Below are positions 54,666-64,000 of a DNA stretch of 64,000 bases, piece after piece. Source of the stretch: Tupaia tana (lineage: Eukaryota; Chordata; Mammalia; Scandentia; Tupaiidae); the NCBI GenBank assembly GCA_026018925.1, contig JAKSZU010000006.1:128603592-128667591 (forward strand), given 5' to 3'. Positions within the stretch are counted from its first letter, which is position 1; each line of letters starts with the position of its first letter. The notes under the pieces are model-generated. The model was not told where the DNA came from. It did no database searches and worked only from the letters and a program-made list of their open reading frames with translations. The translations under genes were made by a program, and so were the position numbers.

Positions 54666-54899
54666 GGGACCAGCAGTTGGTGTAATGGCTAGGTCACTGG
54701 ACTCCCATGTAGTCGACCATGGTTCGAGTCCTGGACCCGGTGGCTTAAACTCACGCAGGGCACATGTGCGTGCATATCTAAGATCCTGAGAGGAGAATGG
54801 AGGAGAAAGGATTGCAGCATGGCCATCCCCCCTGTGGGGTGATTTCTTTCTTTCTGTCTCTCTGGTGAGTGCATGCGCCCTATAGCAAAAACCTCTCAA

Positions 54900-54931
<32 letters not shown>
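54666..54931 (+). mobile_element. Type A SINE
   Basis: GGGACCAGCAGTTGGTGTAATGG, GGTTCGAGTCCTGG (intact B box), CTCTGGTGAGTGCATGCGCCCTATAGC, then a (CAAAA)n tail. The CT-rich run is shortened. Confidence 0.96.
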
Positions 54932-54932
<1 letters not shown>

Positions 54933-55044
54933 ACCCATTGGCTTAAACAATAGGCATTTACAAGGGGTTTTCAAAAAAACTGTGCATGGATTTAAAACTC
55001 TTTTTTACACCAAAAACACCTTACACTTTAATTTTATTTCCCAT

Positions 55045-55048
<4 letters not shown>

Positions 55049-55082
<34 letters not shown>

Positions 55083-55735
55083 ATAGAGCACATGCACTCA
55101 CGAGAGACAGAGAGAAAGTGAGAAAGCATCCCAGGGGGGATGGTCATGCTGCAAGCTACTCTCTTCTCAAAATTTTGTGCATGGGCTGAAGCAAGCCAGG
55201 CTATGAAAGAGAGACGTTGTTTATCTCCACTTAACATACCAACTGTCTACACTCTAGAAACTGAGAGATTGGAGGACATAGAAGTATTGAAAATGGTTAT
55301 AGTTTCTGGAAACAATAAGGGAGGAGGGTGAGAGAAGGGGGAGTGTAAGGAAGGAAATTAAGCAGGAAAACAGAGAGGCAGACATTTATGGTACACAGAA
55401 GTGGGTTATTATCCGTCTATGATAATGTGTTTTGTATCCTCAACTGGACTGGTGTGATGTGTATTCACATTGAAAAGATTCAATTTACAAGCAAAGTGAT
55501 GTATAGTAGTTAAATGTATCAAATAAAATTAAATATAAATTTCCCTTGGTACAGCTAAAAATCCTCCCCCCCCAAAAAAAAAAGAAAACCAAAAAAACAA
55601 AAACAGAAACAAAAACATTTTGTGCATGCACACAGATGTGTTTCTCAAGCCCTCAAGTCCAGGATTCAAACCATGCAGTCCAGCCATGTGTGATCATATG
55701 CCCTAACCTTCATGTCACCTACTAGCTCTCCCTTG
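55049..55735 (-). mobile_element. Type A SINE split by a retrocopy
   Basis: A T run (55049-55079) then CTATAGAGCACATGCACTCACGAGAGACAG...TCATGCTGCAAGC, up to 55183. It resumes at 55617 with TTTGTGCATGCACACAGATGTG...CCAGGATTCAAACCATG...ATGTCACCTACTAGCTC. TCCCATGA / TCCCTTGA near its ends may be its own duplication. Confidence 0.9.
55184..55616 (+). pseudogene. 5'-truncated retrocopy of an unidentified mRNA
   Basis: A 433-bp insert lies between perfect 12-bp duplications ATTTTGTGCATG (55172-55183 and 55617-55628) and ends in an A-rich tail (55574-55616). AATAAA is at 55522-55527. In one frame the insert begins with about 48 codons, including KERRCLSPLNIP, VYTLETERLEDIEVLK and ending GNNKGGG, with a stop at 55329-55331. 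The rest would be 3' UTR. It has no SINE or L1 features that I see, so it is probably a truncated processed pseudogene. Parent unknown; a non-coding RNA or unknown retroelement is possible. Confidence 0.7.
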
Positions 55736-56112
55736 AATTTTTGAAGTCACTTCGTGTTTCTCATAGCTCTAAAAGACTGGAGGTCTAAGATCAAGGTCCT
55801 GGCAGGCGCAGTTCTTGGTGTGGACCCTGTTCCTGGTCGGCAGATGGCCTGTTCTTGCTGTATCTTCACATAGCAGAGACCAAAAAGAGGGAGAGAGGGG
55901 GAGGATGTGATACTGATTTACTTGGGTTTCCTTCCCACCCCACCCTGTTTTTGTAAGGGCACTAATCTCTATCATGGAAACTTCACACTCATGACCTCAT
56001 AAACCTAATTTATCTCCCAAAGGCCTTACCTCTTAATACTTCCTAGTGTGAGGTAGGACTTTGCTATGTGGATGAGAAGAGGGGGACACAAACATTCAGT
56101 CGATAACAACCT

Positions 56113-57044
56113 ACCGCGAGAAGAAGGTCGCAATGCTGTTATTGCTTAAAATGCCGTGGCTCTTAGAACTCTGTTTATATTGAAATAAAATCAGTCTTCT
56201 TGCCTCTGTCTGCAGTTTCCTCATAGCATTTATTTAAAGCTGGTGACATCATTACTTAATTTCCTGTATTGTCCTCTGCTCCCTGCAGCTCTATTAAAGT
56301 TGACACTGTGCTTTGTTGATGATAACCGCAAATGCGAATCTTACCAAGAATGCAGAAAGATGCTGAGAATTTATTTTCTAGTCATGCTAAATTTACTTTT
56401 CAGATTTTTAAAATGTAAACATTTAACACTGTATCTTTCAACTATGTATTCTTTTCAACTCTTTTAGATTTGTAAAATAATGCAATAGGTCATTGCATCT
56501 CCAAAACGTGATTTTTTTCGACATTGACCCTGTGGCTGCCTTTCATATGCTAGTACAATGAGAAGGAGAGGCAAGGTGCCTACTGGCAGAGAGAATAGTT
56601 CTATTTACATTAGGATCCTCTGTCCCTCCTCCACTGTGGCTAAAGTGTGACCTGGGAGAGTATGGCCTTACCACAATGACATCATTTGGAAGGACCCGTT
56701 AAGTTATAGAGCAAGAGTCTTAACATCCTTCAGAGGAGATATATGCAGGTATCCCCGAAGGAAGGTTGAGCATGTAGAAGGGGGTTCGTGACCACCCTGA
56801 GTGCTGGCAGCAAAGGGGGGTAAGCACAGGGTGAAGAACATTTGCTGCTACTACTACCCTTGCCATCCTCTGGTGCTTTGGAACAGAGGCAGCTCCACAG
56901 TAGAAAGATGGACAGGCAGAGGCTAGGCAGAGACTTACACACGGGCTTCACACAGGCCCAAGCCCAAGGGATTTGCAAATCTTGCGTTTAGAGGAGAGAG
57001 AGGTGGTATGCTAGACTTTAAGACAGTTCTTATTGGTATCTATA
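56113..57044. other. no feature recognised
   Basis: Includes CCTCTGCTCCCTGCAG near 56272-56287, which looks like a 3' splice site but is not followed by a convincing exon. Confidence 0.4.
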
Positions 57045-57495
57045 GCCCTTTGTTCATGCTCTTGAGTAATTTCCTGCCCTCGAATGTGGGCTGCACTCAT
57101 TGACTTGCTTCTAATAAATAGAATAAGGCAGAAGTCATGAGAATTCACTCTTGAAATGGGGTTACACAAAGACCCTGTCTTCTACCTTGAGTATTTTCTC
57201 TCCAGTTTTCTCTTGGAATTTTCAGGCTGGGAAGAGCAGCTGCCATGTGGTGAGGTCACCTTGGGAAGCAGCTCATGTGGTGAGGGACCGATGTCTGCCG
57301 ACAGCTGTGGGGTAGGTCTGGAAGCAGATCCTGCAGACCATCAAATCTTTAGGTGACTGAGTCAAATGGGGCACCATGAGCAGAGGCGCTCAATGATACT
57401 GTCCCCAGATACCTGATCCATAGAAACTGAGATCATGATTATCTAAATGTTAAGCCTCTAAATTTGGAGATAATTTGTCATACAACAATAAGTAA
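57045..57495 (+). mobile_element. MaLR-type LTR
   Basis: GGGCTGCACTCATTGACTTGCTTCTAATAAATAGAATAAGGCAGAAGTCATG, AGAGCAGCTGCCATGTGGTGAGG, GGAAGCAGATCCTGCAGACC and, at the end, CATAGAAACTGAGATCATGATT...TACAACAATAAGTAA match a well-known mammalian LTR layout (MLT1-related). Subfamily not assigned. Confidence 0.72.
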
Positions 57496-57589
57496 AGAAA
57501 AAAAAAGATAGAAATAAAACTTAGTGTATAAGCAGCATTCCACATTCTGGGGCTAGATGAGATACCAAAGGAAAGTATGTAATTAGAGA

Positions 57590-58150
57590 AGAAGGTCAGT
57601 GACAAAGAGTTAAGGTCAGAAGAGGAAGAAGTACCAGGAGAGATGACTATGAAGAAGTGGCCGATGAAGTAGAGGAAAAACCAGGGCATATGGGGTCTTC
57701 AAAACTCACTGAAGAATATAATTTAAGAAGGGAAGTGTTTTTTTTGTTTTTTTTTTTTTTTAATGAGGTTGAATAAAGTGAGAATTGAGAATCGATTACT
57801 TATTTGGTAAAATGGGGATAATGGAGACCTTGACAAGAGCAATTTCAGTAGCGTAATGGAGATGAAATCTGATTAAAGTGAATTAATAAGAGAATGGGAG
57901 GTAAGAAGGTGGATAGACCACATATAAGCAATATGTTCAAGTTTTGTTATAACAAGAAATATAGATGTGGTACAGCAGCTGGAATGGGAAATGGATTAAA
58001 GAAGGATAATTTAAAGATGGGCCATATTACAGTAAGTTGAATTTAGACAGGAAGTAGTTAGTAGAACAGGAAAAATGGATGTAAGAGAGTGTAAATGAGA
58101 ATGATTTCACAAGCTAGTATTTTAGCTAGTGAAGTCAAAGAGGATGGGAT
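57590..58150 (+). mobile_element. old dispersed repeat fragment
   Basis: GAAGTGGCCGATGAAGTAGAGGAAAAACCAGGGCATATGG, GAGAATTGAGAATCGATTACTTATTTGG and GGAGACCTTGACAAGAGCAATTTCAGTAGCGTAATGGAGATG belong, I think, to the same long old repeat as 52606-54230. The T run at 57737-57761 is an interruption. Confidence 0.42.
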
Positions 58151-58182
58151 CCATGTACAAGTAGAAGTGGTTTTATTCTTTT

Positions 58183-58449
58183 TTTATTTTTCTTTTTTTG
58201 AGAGAGATATTTTTGCTATAGGGCACATGTGCTTACCAGAGAGACACAGAGAGAGGGAGAGCAAGTGAGAAATCACCCCCTGGGGGGATGACCATTCCAC
58301 AGTCCCTTCTCCTGCATTCTCCCCTTGAGATTTTGGGCACACATGCACCTAGGACCAACATGAGTTTTAAGCCACTGGGTCCAGGACTTGAACCACTGTC
58401 AACTACATGGGAGTCCAGTGACGTAACCATTATGCCCTCTGTTGGTCTT
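58183..58449 (-). mobile_element. Type A SINE
   Basis: GAGAGAGATATTTTTGCTATAGGGCACATGTGC, CCCCCTGGGGGGATGACC, head complement CTTGAACCACTGTCAACTACATGGG...CTGTTGGTCTT. Confidence 0.93.
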
Positions 58450-59029
58450 GAAGGCATGGTTTTAGACAGGAACAGTTCATGTTTATCTGATTTTATGAGA
58501 GAAGTCAAATTATAGGCACAAGTACAGGTAAGCTGTTCTAAACATGATGGAAAATGTTGTAATTCTTTTTTTATTCTATTAGTTTCTCACTGAAATAAGA
58601 GAGATGGTGAAGAGGAACTGCTGGATGTTCAAAAATAAGGACACTGTGAAATATATTGTTGAGGGGAAGAGAAAGCCATCTAGAAATAGGTAATGGTGTT
58701 GCTGAGATTTATAATGCAAGGTGGGGTGAGTCTGCATAGTTAGCATAGGGCTAATAGATTGTGTGGTCTTCCTTCAGTCAGGCTTAGCTACACTGTTGAA
58801 GTCATGGAGGAAGAGTGGGATCAATCAGAGTTTGGATTTTGCTATAAGAATGTGGCACAGGAAGAAAGGGGCAGAGGACTGGAGGGTTTTTGAGAACAGT
58901 GATTATGATGATAGCTCATGGTGTCTATGCTGGGTAAATGAGAGAAGGGATACAGGACTGAAATGATGAACAGGAAATAAATAGTGGAATCACCTACCAA
59001 AGGTCAGCGTGGGGATGGTACACTGGCAG
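58450..59029. other. no feature recognised
   Basis: Purine-rich on the plus strand; possibly old repeat interior. Nothing can be named. Confidence 0.38.
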
Positions 59030-59380
59030 CTTCCTTCGTTACTTTCCTTCCTTACATAATTGTATCACTCTAGTCATGCAGATATATCTGCCACTCCCTC
59101 AGACAGATCTGGCCGTAAGGCTCTTGCTCTTGTGTTTTTGAATATGCTTTTTTTTCAGTTTAGAACATTTTACTCCATTTGTTGATCTGAATGTTCTTTC
59201 TTGCCTTCTAATCTTCACTTTCTCCATGATATAAGCAATGATCACGGTGTCTTCTAGTTATTTTTTATTTTATTCAGTTTTTCTAACTAACATGTGAGTC
59301 TTAAGAGAGCAGAGACCGTGTTATTCATGCTTGTATCTCTAGCACAGAGCTTGGTCCACACTAAATATATGGCCAAGTCC
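59030..59380 (+). mobile_element. L2-like 3' end
   Basis: CAACATGTGAGTCTTAAGAGAGCAGAGACCGTGTTATTCATGCTTGTATCTCTAGCACAGAGCTTGGTCCACACTAAATA is the L2 3' end; the upstream part is weaker. Confidence 0.58.
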
Positions 59381-60644
59381 CCATGTTTCTGGCATAACTC
59401 AATGTTTGAGGGGATTGCGGTAAAGACAACAGATGAGGAGCCTCTTTGCACAGAATTTTTTTCTTCTCTTGCCCCTACCTCCATTCTAATATTCAAGAGG
59501 CATGTACTCTTTCCTTGAGAGTAAAGTTTTGTAATAGCACTTTTCTGTAGTTTTCTTATTGATTTCTTAGTTCGCATGTCAGCATCATCATTTATAAACA
59601 GTAACAAAGTAGAAATATAAGTAGGGTCCTATGGCTAGATTCCCTTAGTTCTGTCTACATTCAGAGGAATAAGGAACTTCTCAATGACACCTAATCTATT
59701 CTTTGTGGACAGGTAGGTGAAAGCATGTGTAATCAGTATAAGGTTGCAGGGTAAATTGCATGAGGAGCTTGTTGACTTTCATATTTACTCATCCATATTT
59801 GCTCATACTGGTGAGGAAATGTGAGTGGATTAGAGTGACTGCCTGCTCTGGTAGAAGGAACTCTTGCAGGACAAGCTCTGGTAATTTTTCTTGTGAAGAC
59901 AAGCATTGTTTAGTTAGTAGTTGAAAATCCTTTTACAGGTCTCTGAATCCACCTTCTAAGTTTTTTCCTAATGTTGCAAACATGAAATAGAAACAATGCT
60001 GAGAGTAAGATCTTCCTTACCAGTTTTGGTTTATGAATACACATGATTGCATAGATAATATGAGAAAGCATGTACTTAGCTCTGAGTAGACTCTAAACAC
60101 TTATTAACTAACATTATTAATTTAAGAGTTAGTTCACAGTGTTCTCTAAAGATGGAAGTCATAAACTGAGCCAGAGAGATTATCAGCAAAAAGTTTTGGT
60201 GGACAAAGAGAGAAAACAGGAGATAAATAATTAAATGTGAAATAGACTTTTAATAGGTACTATTACTATTTTGTCATTTAATAATGGGTAAAATTAGCTT
60301 AAGGTGAACAAAGAGCACAAAAATCAAAACTATTATTTTGTTATTCCTACTTGATCTTGATGTCATAGAAAGAAAGGATAATGTTAACATTGATAAAACA
60401 TGTTATCTGCTAGAATAAAAAAAAATTCTTTCGTGGAATAGACCTATATTTCACCCCTGACAAGGATAAGATCCCTTACAGAAATTTTAATTATTGTTAT
60501 TATTATCAAAATGAAATAGGCATGAGACTTTTCTTGAAATGTAGATGCATTAATTAAAAATTACCACTAATTATTTTACACCCTCTAATAGACCATGAAA
60601 AATCTTGACCACGGTGGAAATACTTAAAAATTTAGAAAGCGATA
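59381..60644. other. no feature recognised
   Basis: About 1.2 kb without a named repeat. The ORFs at 59287-59607 on opposite strands are chance. Confidence 0.42.
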
Positions 60645-60885
60645 GGGCCAGACCTGTAGCCTAGTGGGTAGGGAAGCCAGATTCCACATGGCCAAACTTG
60701 GTTCAAATGCCAGTCCTGTTGACTTGAAAAAAATCCCAGCAGAATGGAGAAATGGAGAAGGGACGACAACATTACCATGCCCTATTGAGGGGCGCTTTCT
60801 TCCTTTCTTCCTCTGTCTTGCTCTCTTTTGTCACTCTTTCTCTCTCTGTCAAGTGCATGTGTTCTCTAGTAATTATGAAAAGGTT
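60645..60885 (+). mobile_element. Type C SINE
   Basis: AGGGCCAGACCTGTAGCCTAGTGGGTAGGG, GATTCCACATGGCC, GGTTCAAATGCCAG (B box), ATCCCAGCAGAATGGAGAAATGG, CCCTATTGAGGGGCGCTTTCTTCC. The clearest type C copy. Confidence 0.91.
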
Positions 60886-60958
60886 TAAAACTAAAAGTTT
60901 AGTTTTAACTATAGTTGTAGTGATGTAATTTGTTACTAAAATTTATAGATTAAAATTT

Positions 60959-61203
60959 TTTTTTTTAGAGAGAGAGATTTTGGCTGTAGGGTGCTTGCAC
61001 TCACCAGAGAGACAGAGACAGGAAGCAATAAATCACCCCCCAGGGGTATGACCAAACTACAATTCCTTCTCCATTCTCCTTTTGTGATTTTGGGTATGCA
61101 TGCACACCTGCCCAGTGTGTTTCATGCCCCTGGGTCTGGGACTCGAACTGCATTCGACTACATGGGAGTCCAGTGATGTAACCAATATACTATCTACTGG
61201 TCC
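60959..61203 (-). mobile_element. Type A SINE
   Basis: GAGAGATTTTGGCTGTAGGGTGCTTGCAC, CCCCCCAGGGGTATGACC, CTCGAACTGCATTCGACTACATGGG...CTACTGGTCCC. Confidence 0.94.
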
Positions 61204-61668
61204 CTAAAGATAATATTTTTATGAAAATAAAAAAAATTTATTATTAAAACATACAGGTTGTCTTTCAGCATATCCATTTTTAAGAATTTTTAGGTGGATA
61301 TACTCAAATTTCTCTAACAAAGCTTAGGCATAAAATTTTAATCACAAAAGGGTTAAAAACATTGACACTTAGAACTGAAGTATATTCTGTTTTCTAGAAT
61401 TTACATGAGTAGTTTAGAAATGCTATCACAGCACATTAAATGTTATTATACTGATTATTTATCAGGTGGTTAATTATGCCTCATGCAAAGTGAAAGTTTA
61501 CTGCAACTGATTATAATTGGGTGTATTTGGCTACAGTTAGAATTTGTAATGGTTCAAGGTTTGTATTTTGCTTGGTATGTGAACGGAAAGGGATGTTGTA
61601 ATGAATTTATAGCAATAATTAGGTCATGAATTTACTGCTAAATATGTTACAGTTAAGAAGTTAAATAT
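61204..61668. other. AT-rich stretch, no feature recognised
   Basis: No repeat assigned. Confidence 0.4.
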
Positions 61669-61671
61669 ATA

Positions 61672-61720
<49 letters not shown>

Positions 61721-61721
61721 C
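61669..61721. repeat. (TG)n(TA)n microsatellite
   Basis: A TG run passes directly into a TA run. Confidence 0.96.
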
Positions 61722-62140
61722 AAGACTGAATTTATACTTACATATTTATCTGTAAAACATATAACTAAAGATATTAAATGGCTGAAACAAATTGGATTTC
61801 TTTTGCTACTTTTCTTGGTGTGATTATTTTGAAGGTTTTTTGAGATTACTGAGTTGAGAGGTGTGACTATAGATAGTCTTTGTTTTTTTTTAATATTTAT
61901 AGTCTTTATATACATTTACAATTCCAAGAGCTTTTGAAATTGTTAGTTGACTAATATCAAACTTAGTTGCATATTTTCCTTAGCCAAGTCATCTATGCTA
62001 GGAAAGTCTAAGTAAGCCTGTCAGCTGGGAAGGGTTACAGAGTAGTGCATCCAAAGTTTCCAAACACAATACAATAAGTGTTCTTCCTAAGGATGTCAGC
62101 ACATGGCTTGTCCTTCAGCTTTTCTACAGTCAACAATAAC
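61722..62140. other. no feature recognised
   Basis: AT-rich, unassigned. Confidence 0.4.
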
Positions 62141-62414
62141 ATTTTTTTTTTTTGGGGGGGGGAGAGGTTTTTGCTATAGGGTGTGTGCGCTCGCCAGAAA
62201 GACAGAGAGAGACAGAGAGACAGAAAGCGAGAAATCATCCCCTAGGGGATATGGCCACGCTGCAATCCCTTGTCCTCCATTCTCCTCTCAGGATCTTGGG
62301 CATGCACGCACACGCGCCCGGTGTGAGTGAGTTAAAGCTGCCTGGTCTGGGACTCGAACGGCAGTTGACTACATGGGAGTCTAGTGACATAGCCATTACA
62401 CCAACTGCTGGTCC
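62141..62414 (-). mobile_element. Type A SINE
   Basis: T run then G8 (62154-62161) and GAGAGGTTTTTGCTATAGGGTGTGTGCGC. The G run lies at the antisense end of the A tail, an unusual place. The head has GAACGGCAGTTGACTACATGGG. Confidence 0.96.
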
Positions 62415-62530
62415 CTGTTTTTTAAAAAAATAACTCTCTCAGCTTGGTGATTGTGAATATGTCTAATCCTATTATGATTTTATCCTCTTAGGGGCAACAA
62501 AGTCACATCATGAAGTACCTTTGGAATTTT

Positions 62531-62800
62531 TTTTTTCTTTTTGAGAGGTTTTTGCCATAGGGCATGCCCACTCACCAGAAAGACAGAGAAAGATTGAAAG
62601 ACAGAAAGCGAGAAATCCCCCTCTCCCCCTCCGGGGGGATGCTCATGCTGCAATCCCTTCTCCTCCATTCTCCTCTCAGGATCCTGGGCATGCACACGCA
62701 TGTACCCGGAGTGAGTTTAAGCCACCGGGTCCAGGACTCGAACCGCTGTCGGCTACATGGGAGTCCAGTGATATAGTCGTTACGCCATCTTCTGTTCCCC
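62531..62800 (-). mobile_element. Type A SINE
   Basis: TGAGAGGTTTTTGCCATAGGGCATG, CCCCCTCTCCCCCTCCGGGGGGATG (expanded dyad), CTCGAACCGCTGTCGGCTACATGGG. Confidence 0.95.
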
Positions 62801-63164
62801 CCGTAATTTTTGTTTTTGAAGTGTATAATTTAAATTTATTTTTTAAATCTCATATAATAAATAATGAAATGTATTTTGTATATTTAAATTTTGTAGCAGG
62901 GTTTTGTTCTCTATCCTTTAGTATCTTGATAGCTGACTTGGATGAAGAAAGAGATAACGGAGAGCTTAAAGGAATAGCTAATGTAGTAAATGGCAAAACA
63001 AGCAAGCAAACAAACAAAAAACAACCAAACTCAAGAATCTTACTAGGCAGAAATCAGTTCTTTGTAAAGTAGTAAGTGTAAAGTTTATTGGTTAGTCCAA
63101 ATTAACAGGCATAAGATAGAGAAGTTTGAGCTTTGTAGCAAAATGCTAAAAAGGCTTTGCTTTT
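62801..63164. other. no feature recognised
   Basis: Contains a (CAAA)n-like piece at about 63000-63025. The 83-codon ORF ends in it and is not convincing. Confidence 0.4.
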
Positions 63165-63242
63165 TAAAAACTTTTATTTTACAATTTATTATTTAAATTT
63201 AATTGTTGTACATCTTTATGGCATACAGTATGCATTTTAAAA
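63165..63242 (-). mobile_element. short antisense L1 3' end
   Basis: TTTATTTTACAATTTATTATTTAAATTTAATTGTTGTACATCTTTATGGCATACAGTATGC closely parallels the L1 3' end at 49465. A severely truncated insertion. Confidence 0.55.
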
Positions 63243-63452
63243 GACTTATTATTTAACTTCACTTATTATTGTTATTTTTAAATTTGCTATAGGACATGTG
63301 TGCTCACCAGAGAGAGACAGAGAGAGAGAGAGAGAGGAAGAGAAAGGGAAAGAGAAAGGGAAAGTGAGAAAGCAAACCACCAGGGCTAGAACTTGAACCA
63401 CAGTCAACCATGTGGCAGTCCAGCACATCAACCACCATGTCAACTGTTGGCC
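63243..63452 (-). mobile_element. Type A/B intermediate SINE
   Basis: ATTTGCTATAGGACATGTGTGCTCACC (type A tail) is joined through GA and GAAAGG repeats straight to the head complement ACCACCAGGGCTAGAACTTGAACCACAGTCAACC, as in type B. Confidence 0.9.
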
Positions 63453-64000
63453 CCTACAATGTAGTTTTTATGGCAATGCCCTTGATTTGATTTTTGGGTT
63501 TTAATGAACCACAAGTTTAAGACTAGTCAAATGGTACTATAAAAGTTAAAAGCAAAAGAAATGCACTCACATCAAGAATGGTTATGACCCTTGACTTTGT
63601 GGTGTTTGGATCGTGTCTCCTGGCCTGATTCAGGAGTCCATCAGGATGTGATAGGGAGAGAGAAGGCAGAAGGATTTCCAGAGTGGTGGAAATGAACTTG
63701 GGCAGATGAGAGAGGGACTGGTAAGACCTGACCTTGGAGGGACATTGGAGGTTACTGCACACGTTCAGTCTGGAGAAGTCAATACTTAATGGAGACTCAA
63801 CTGTGTACAAAGAATTGAAGACTATTACTCATGGTGAGAAGTAAGTCTATTTCTAGGTGTTTTGGAGAACTACAGGTAGAAGTAATAAAAATATTTATAT
63901 TATTTCAGTGAGATAAACTTTCCTTAAATAAGAATAGACCAGCATTGGGACTGCTCACTTCACAGTGAGTTCCTGAACATTAAAAGTATGTAAACAGAAG
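63453..64000. other. unassigned; old repeat likely in 63690-63960
   Basis: CACACGTTCAGTCTGGAGAAG, CTCAACTGTGTACAAAGAATTGAAGAC and AGAATAGACCAGCATTGGGACTGCTCACTTCACAGTGAGTTCC look like an ancient mammalian dispersed repeat that I cannot name. No coding signal. Confidence 0.38.

Larger units (their letters stand above)
54961..55754. mobile_element. mariner-type MITE split by a SINE
   Basis: AAGGGGTTTTCAAAAAAACTGTGCATGG at the left; TTGAATTTTTGAAGTCACTTC at the right. It sits inside the MLT1 LTR and is broken by the SINE at 55049-55735. Confidence 0.55.
54932..56112 (-). mobile_element. second MLT1-type LTR, antisense, split by a MITE
   Basis: Left: ATACCCATTGGCTTAAACAATAGGCATTTA. Right (from about 55755): TTTCTCATAGCTCTAAAAGACTGGAGGTCTAAGATCAAGGTCC, CTGTATCTTCACATAGCAGAG, GGGCACTAATCTCTATCATG, CAAAGGCCTTACCTC. 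The left end is missing, probably lost near the SINE at 54666. Confidence 0.78.

Noticed and set aside
56260..56480. Possible exon after CCTCTGCTCCCTGCAG
   Set aside because: No matching 5' splice site with a protein-like frame; the ORF has no recognisable domain.
908..63810. CRISPR array, operon, prophage or other prokaryote-type system
   Set aside because: Repeats are dispersed retroposons with target duplications and A tails, and there is no regular spacer pattern or bacterial gene. The DNA is mammalian.

Overview
The window looks like a euarchontoglire placental-mammal genome, most likely a colugo (flying lemur, Dermoptera). It has no complete protein-coding gene that I can support. Three things place it. 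MIR, L2, MaLR/MLT1 LTRs, Tigger and MER1-type hAT relics are present, as in all placentals. Several old 7SL-like (Alu-monomer-like) sequences point to Euarchontoglires. About 60 copies of a tRNA-derived SINE with a CT-rich region dominate, with no Alu, B1/B2, CAN, ERE or Bov SINEs; this resembles the CYN SINEs described from colugos. The species call is an inference from repeat content and was not checked by search.

SINE labels used below. Type A (about 265 bp) is the youngest: a tRNA-like head with A box (like TAGCATAATGG) and B box (like GGTTCGAGTCC), a body with a CCCC/GGGG dyad, a CT-rich stretch and an A tail. Type B (about 170 bp) has a related head joined almost directly to the CT-rich stretch and an AT-rich tail ending in TCAAATTAAATAAAT-like sequence. 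Type C is an older, more diverged relative of A. Type D is a separate weak family with three copies. By my count they cover roughly a fifth of the window.

Layout. 0-5 kb: LTR end, two SINEs, a mariner MITE and a Tigger transposon. 5-14 kb: SINE-dense, with a MER1-type hAT and a large TG/TA/CA microsatellite. 14.8-19.8 kb: one long antisense L1 riddled with insertions. 20-25 kb: L2, MIR and SINEs. 25.4-29.6 kb: two antisense L1s with inserts. 29.9-31.6 kb: an L2 holding an L1 holding a SINE. 31.6-36.8 kb: mostly single-copy, AT-rich. 37.2-40.4 kb: antisense L1 carrying five SINEs and a MaLR LTR. 44.5-46.1 kb: a MIR split by an RPS25 processed pseudogene that is itself split by a SINE. 49.4-51.6 kb: an L1 apparently without ORFs and with a GC-rich 5'UTR-like end. 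52.6-54.2 kb: an old repeat split by an L1 with a 5' inversion. 54.2-56.1 kb: two MLT1 LTRs, the second holding a four-level nest. 57-64 kb: LTR, old repeats and more SINEs.

No gene network can be described. All recognisable L1 pieces lie on the minus strand, so the window could be part of an intron of a plus-strand gene, or simply intergenic. I found no convincing undescribed functional system. The interest lies in insertion history, one retrocopy of unknown parent, a small palindromic MITE family, and SINE-subfamily structure.
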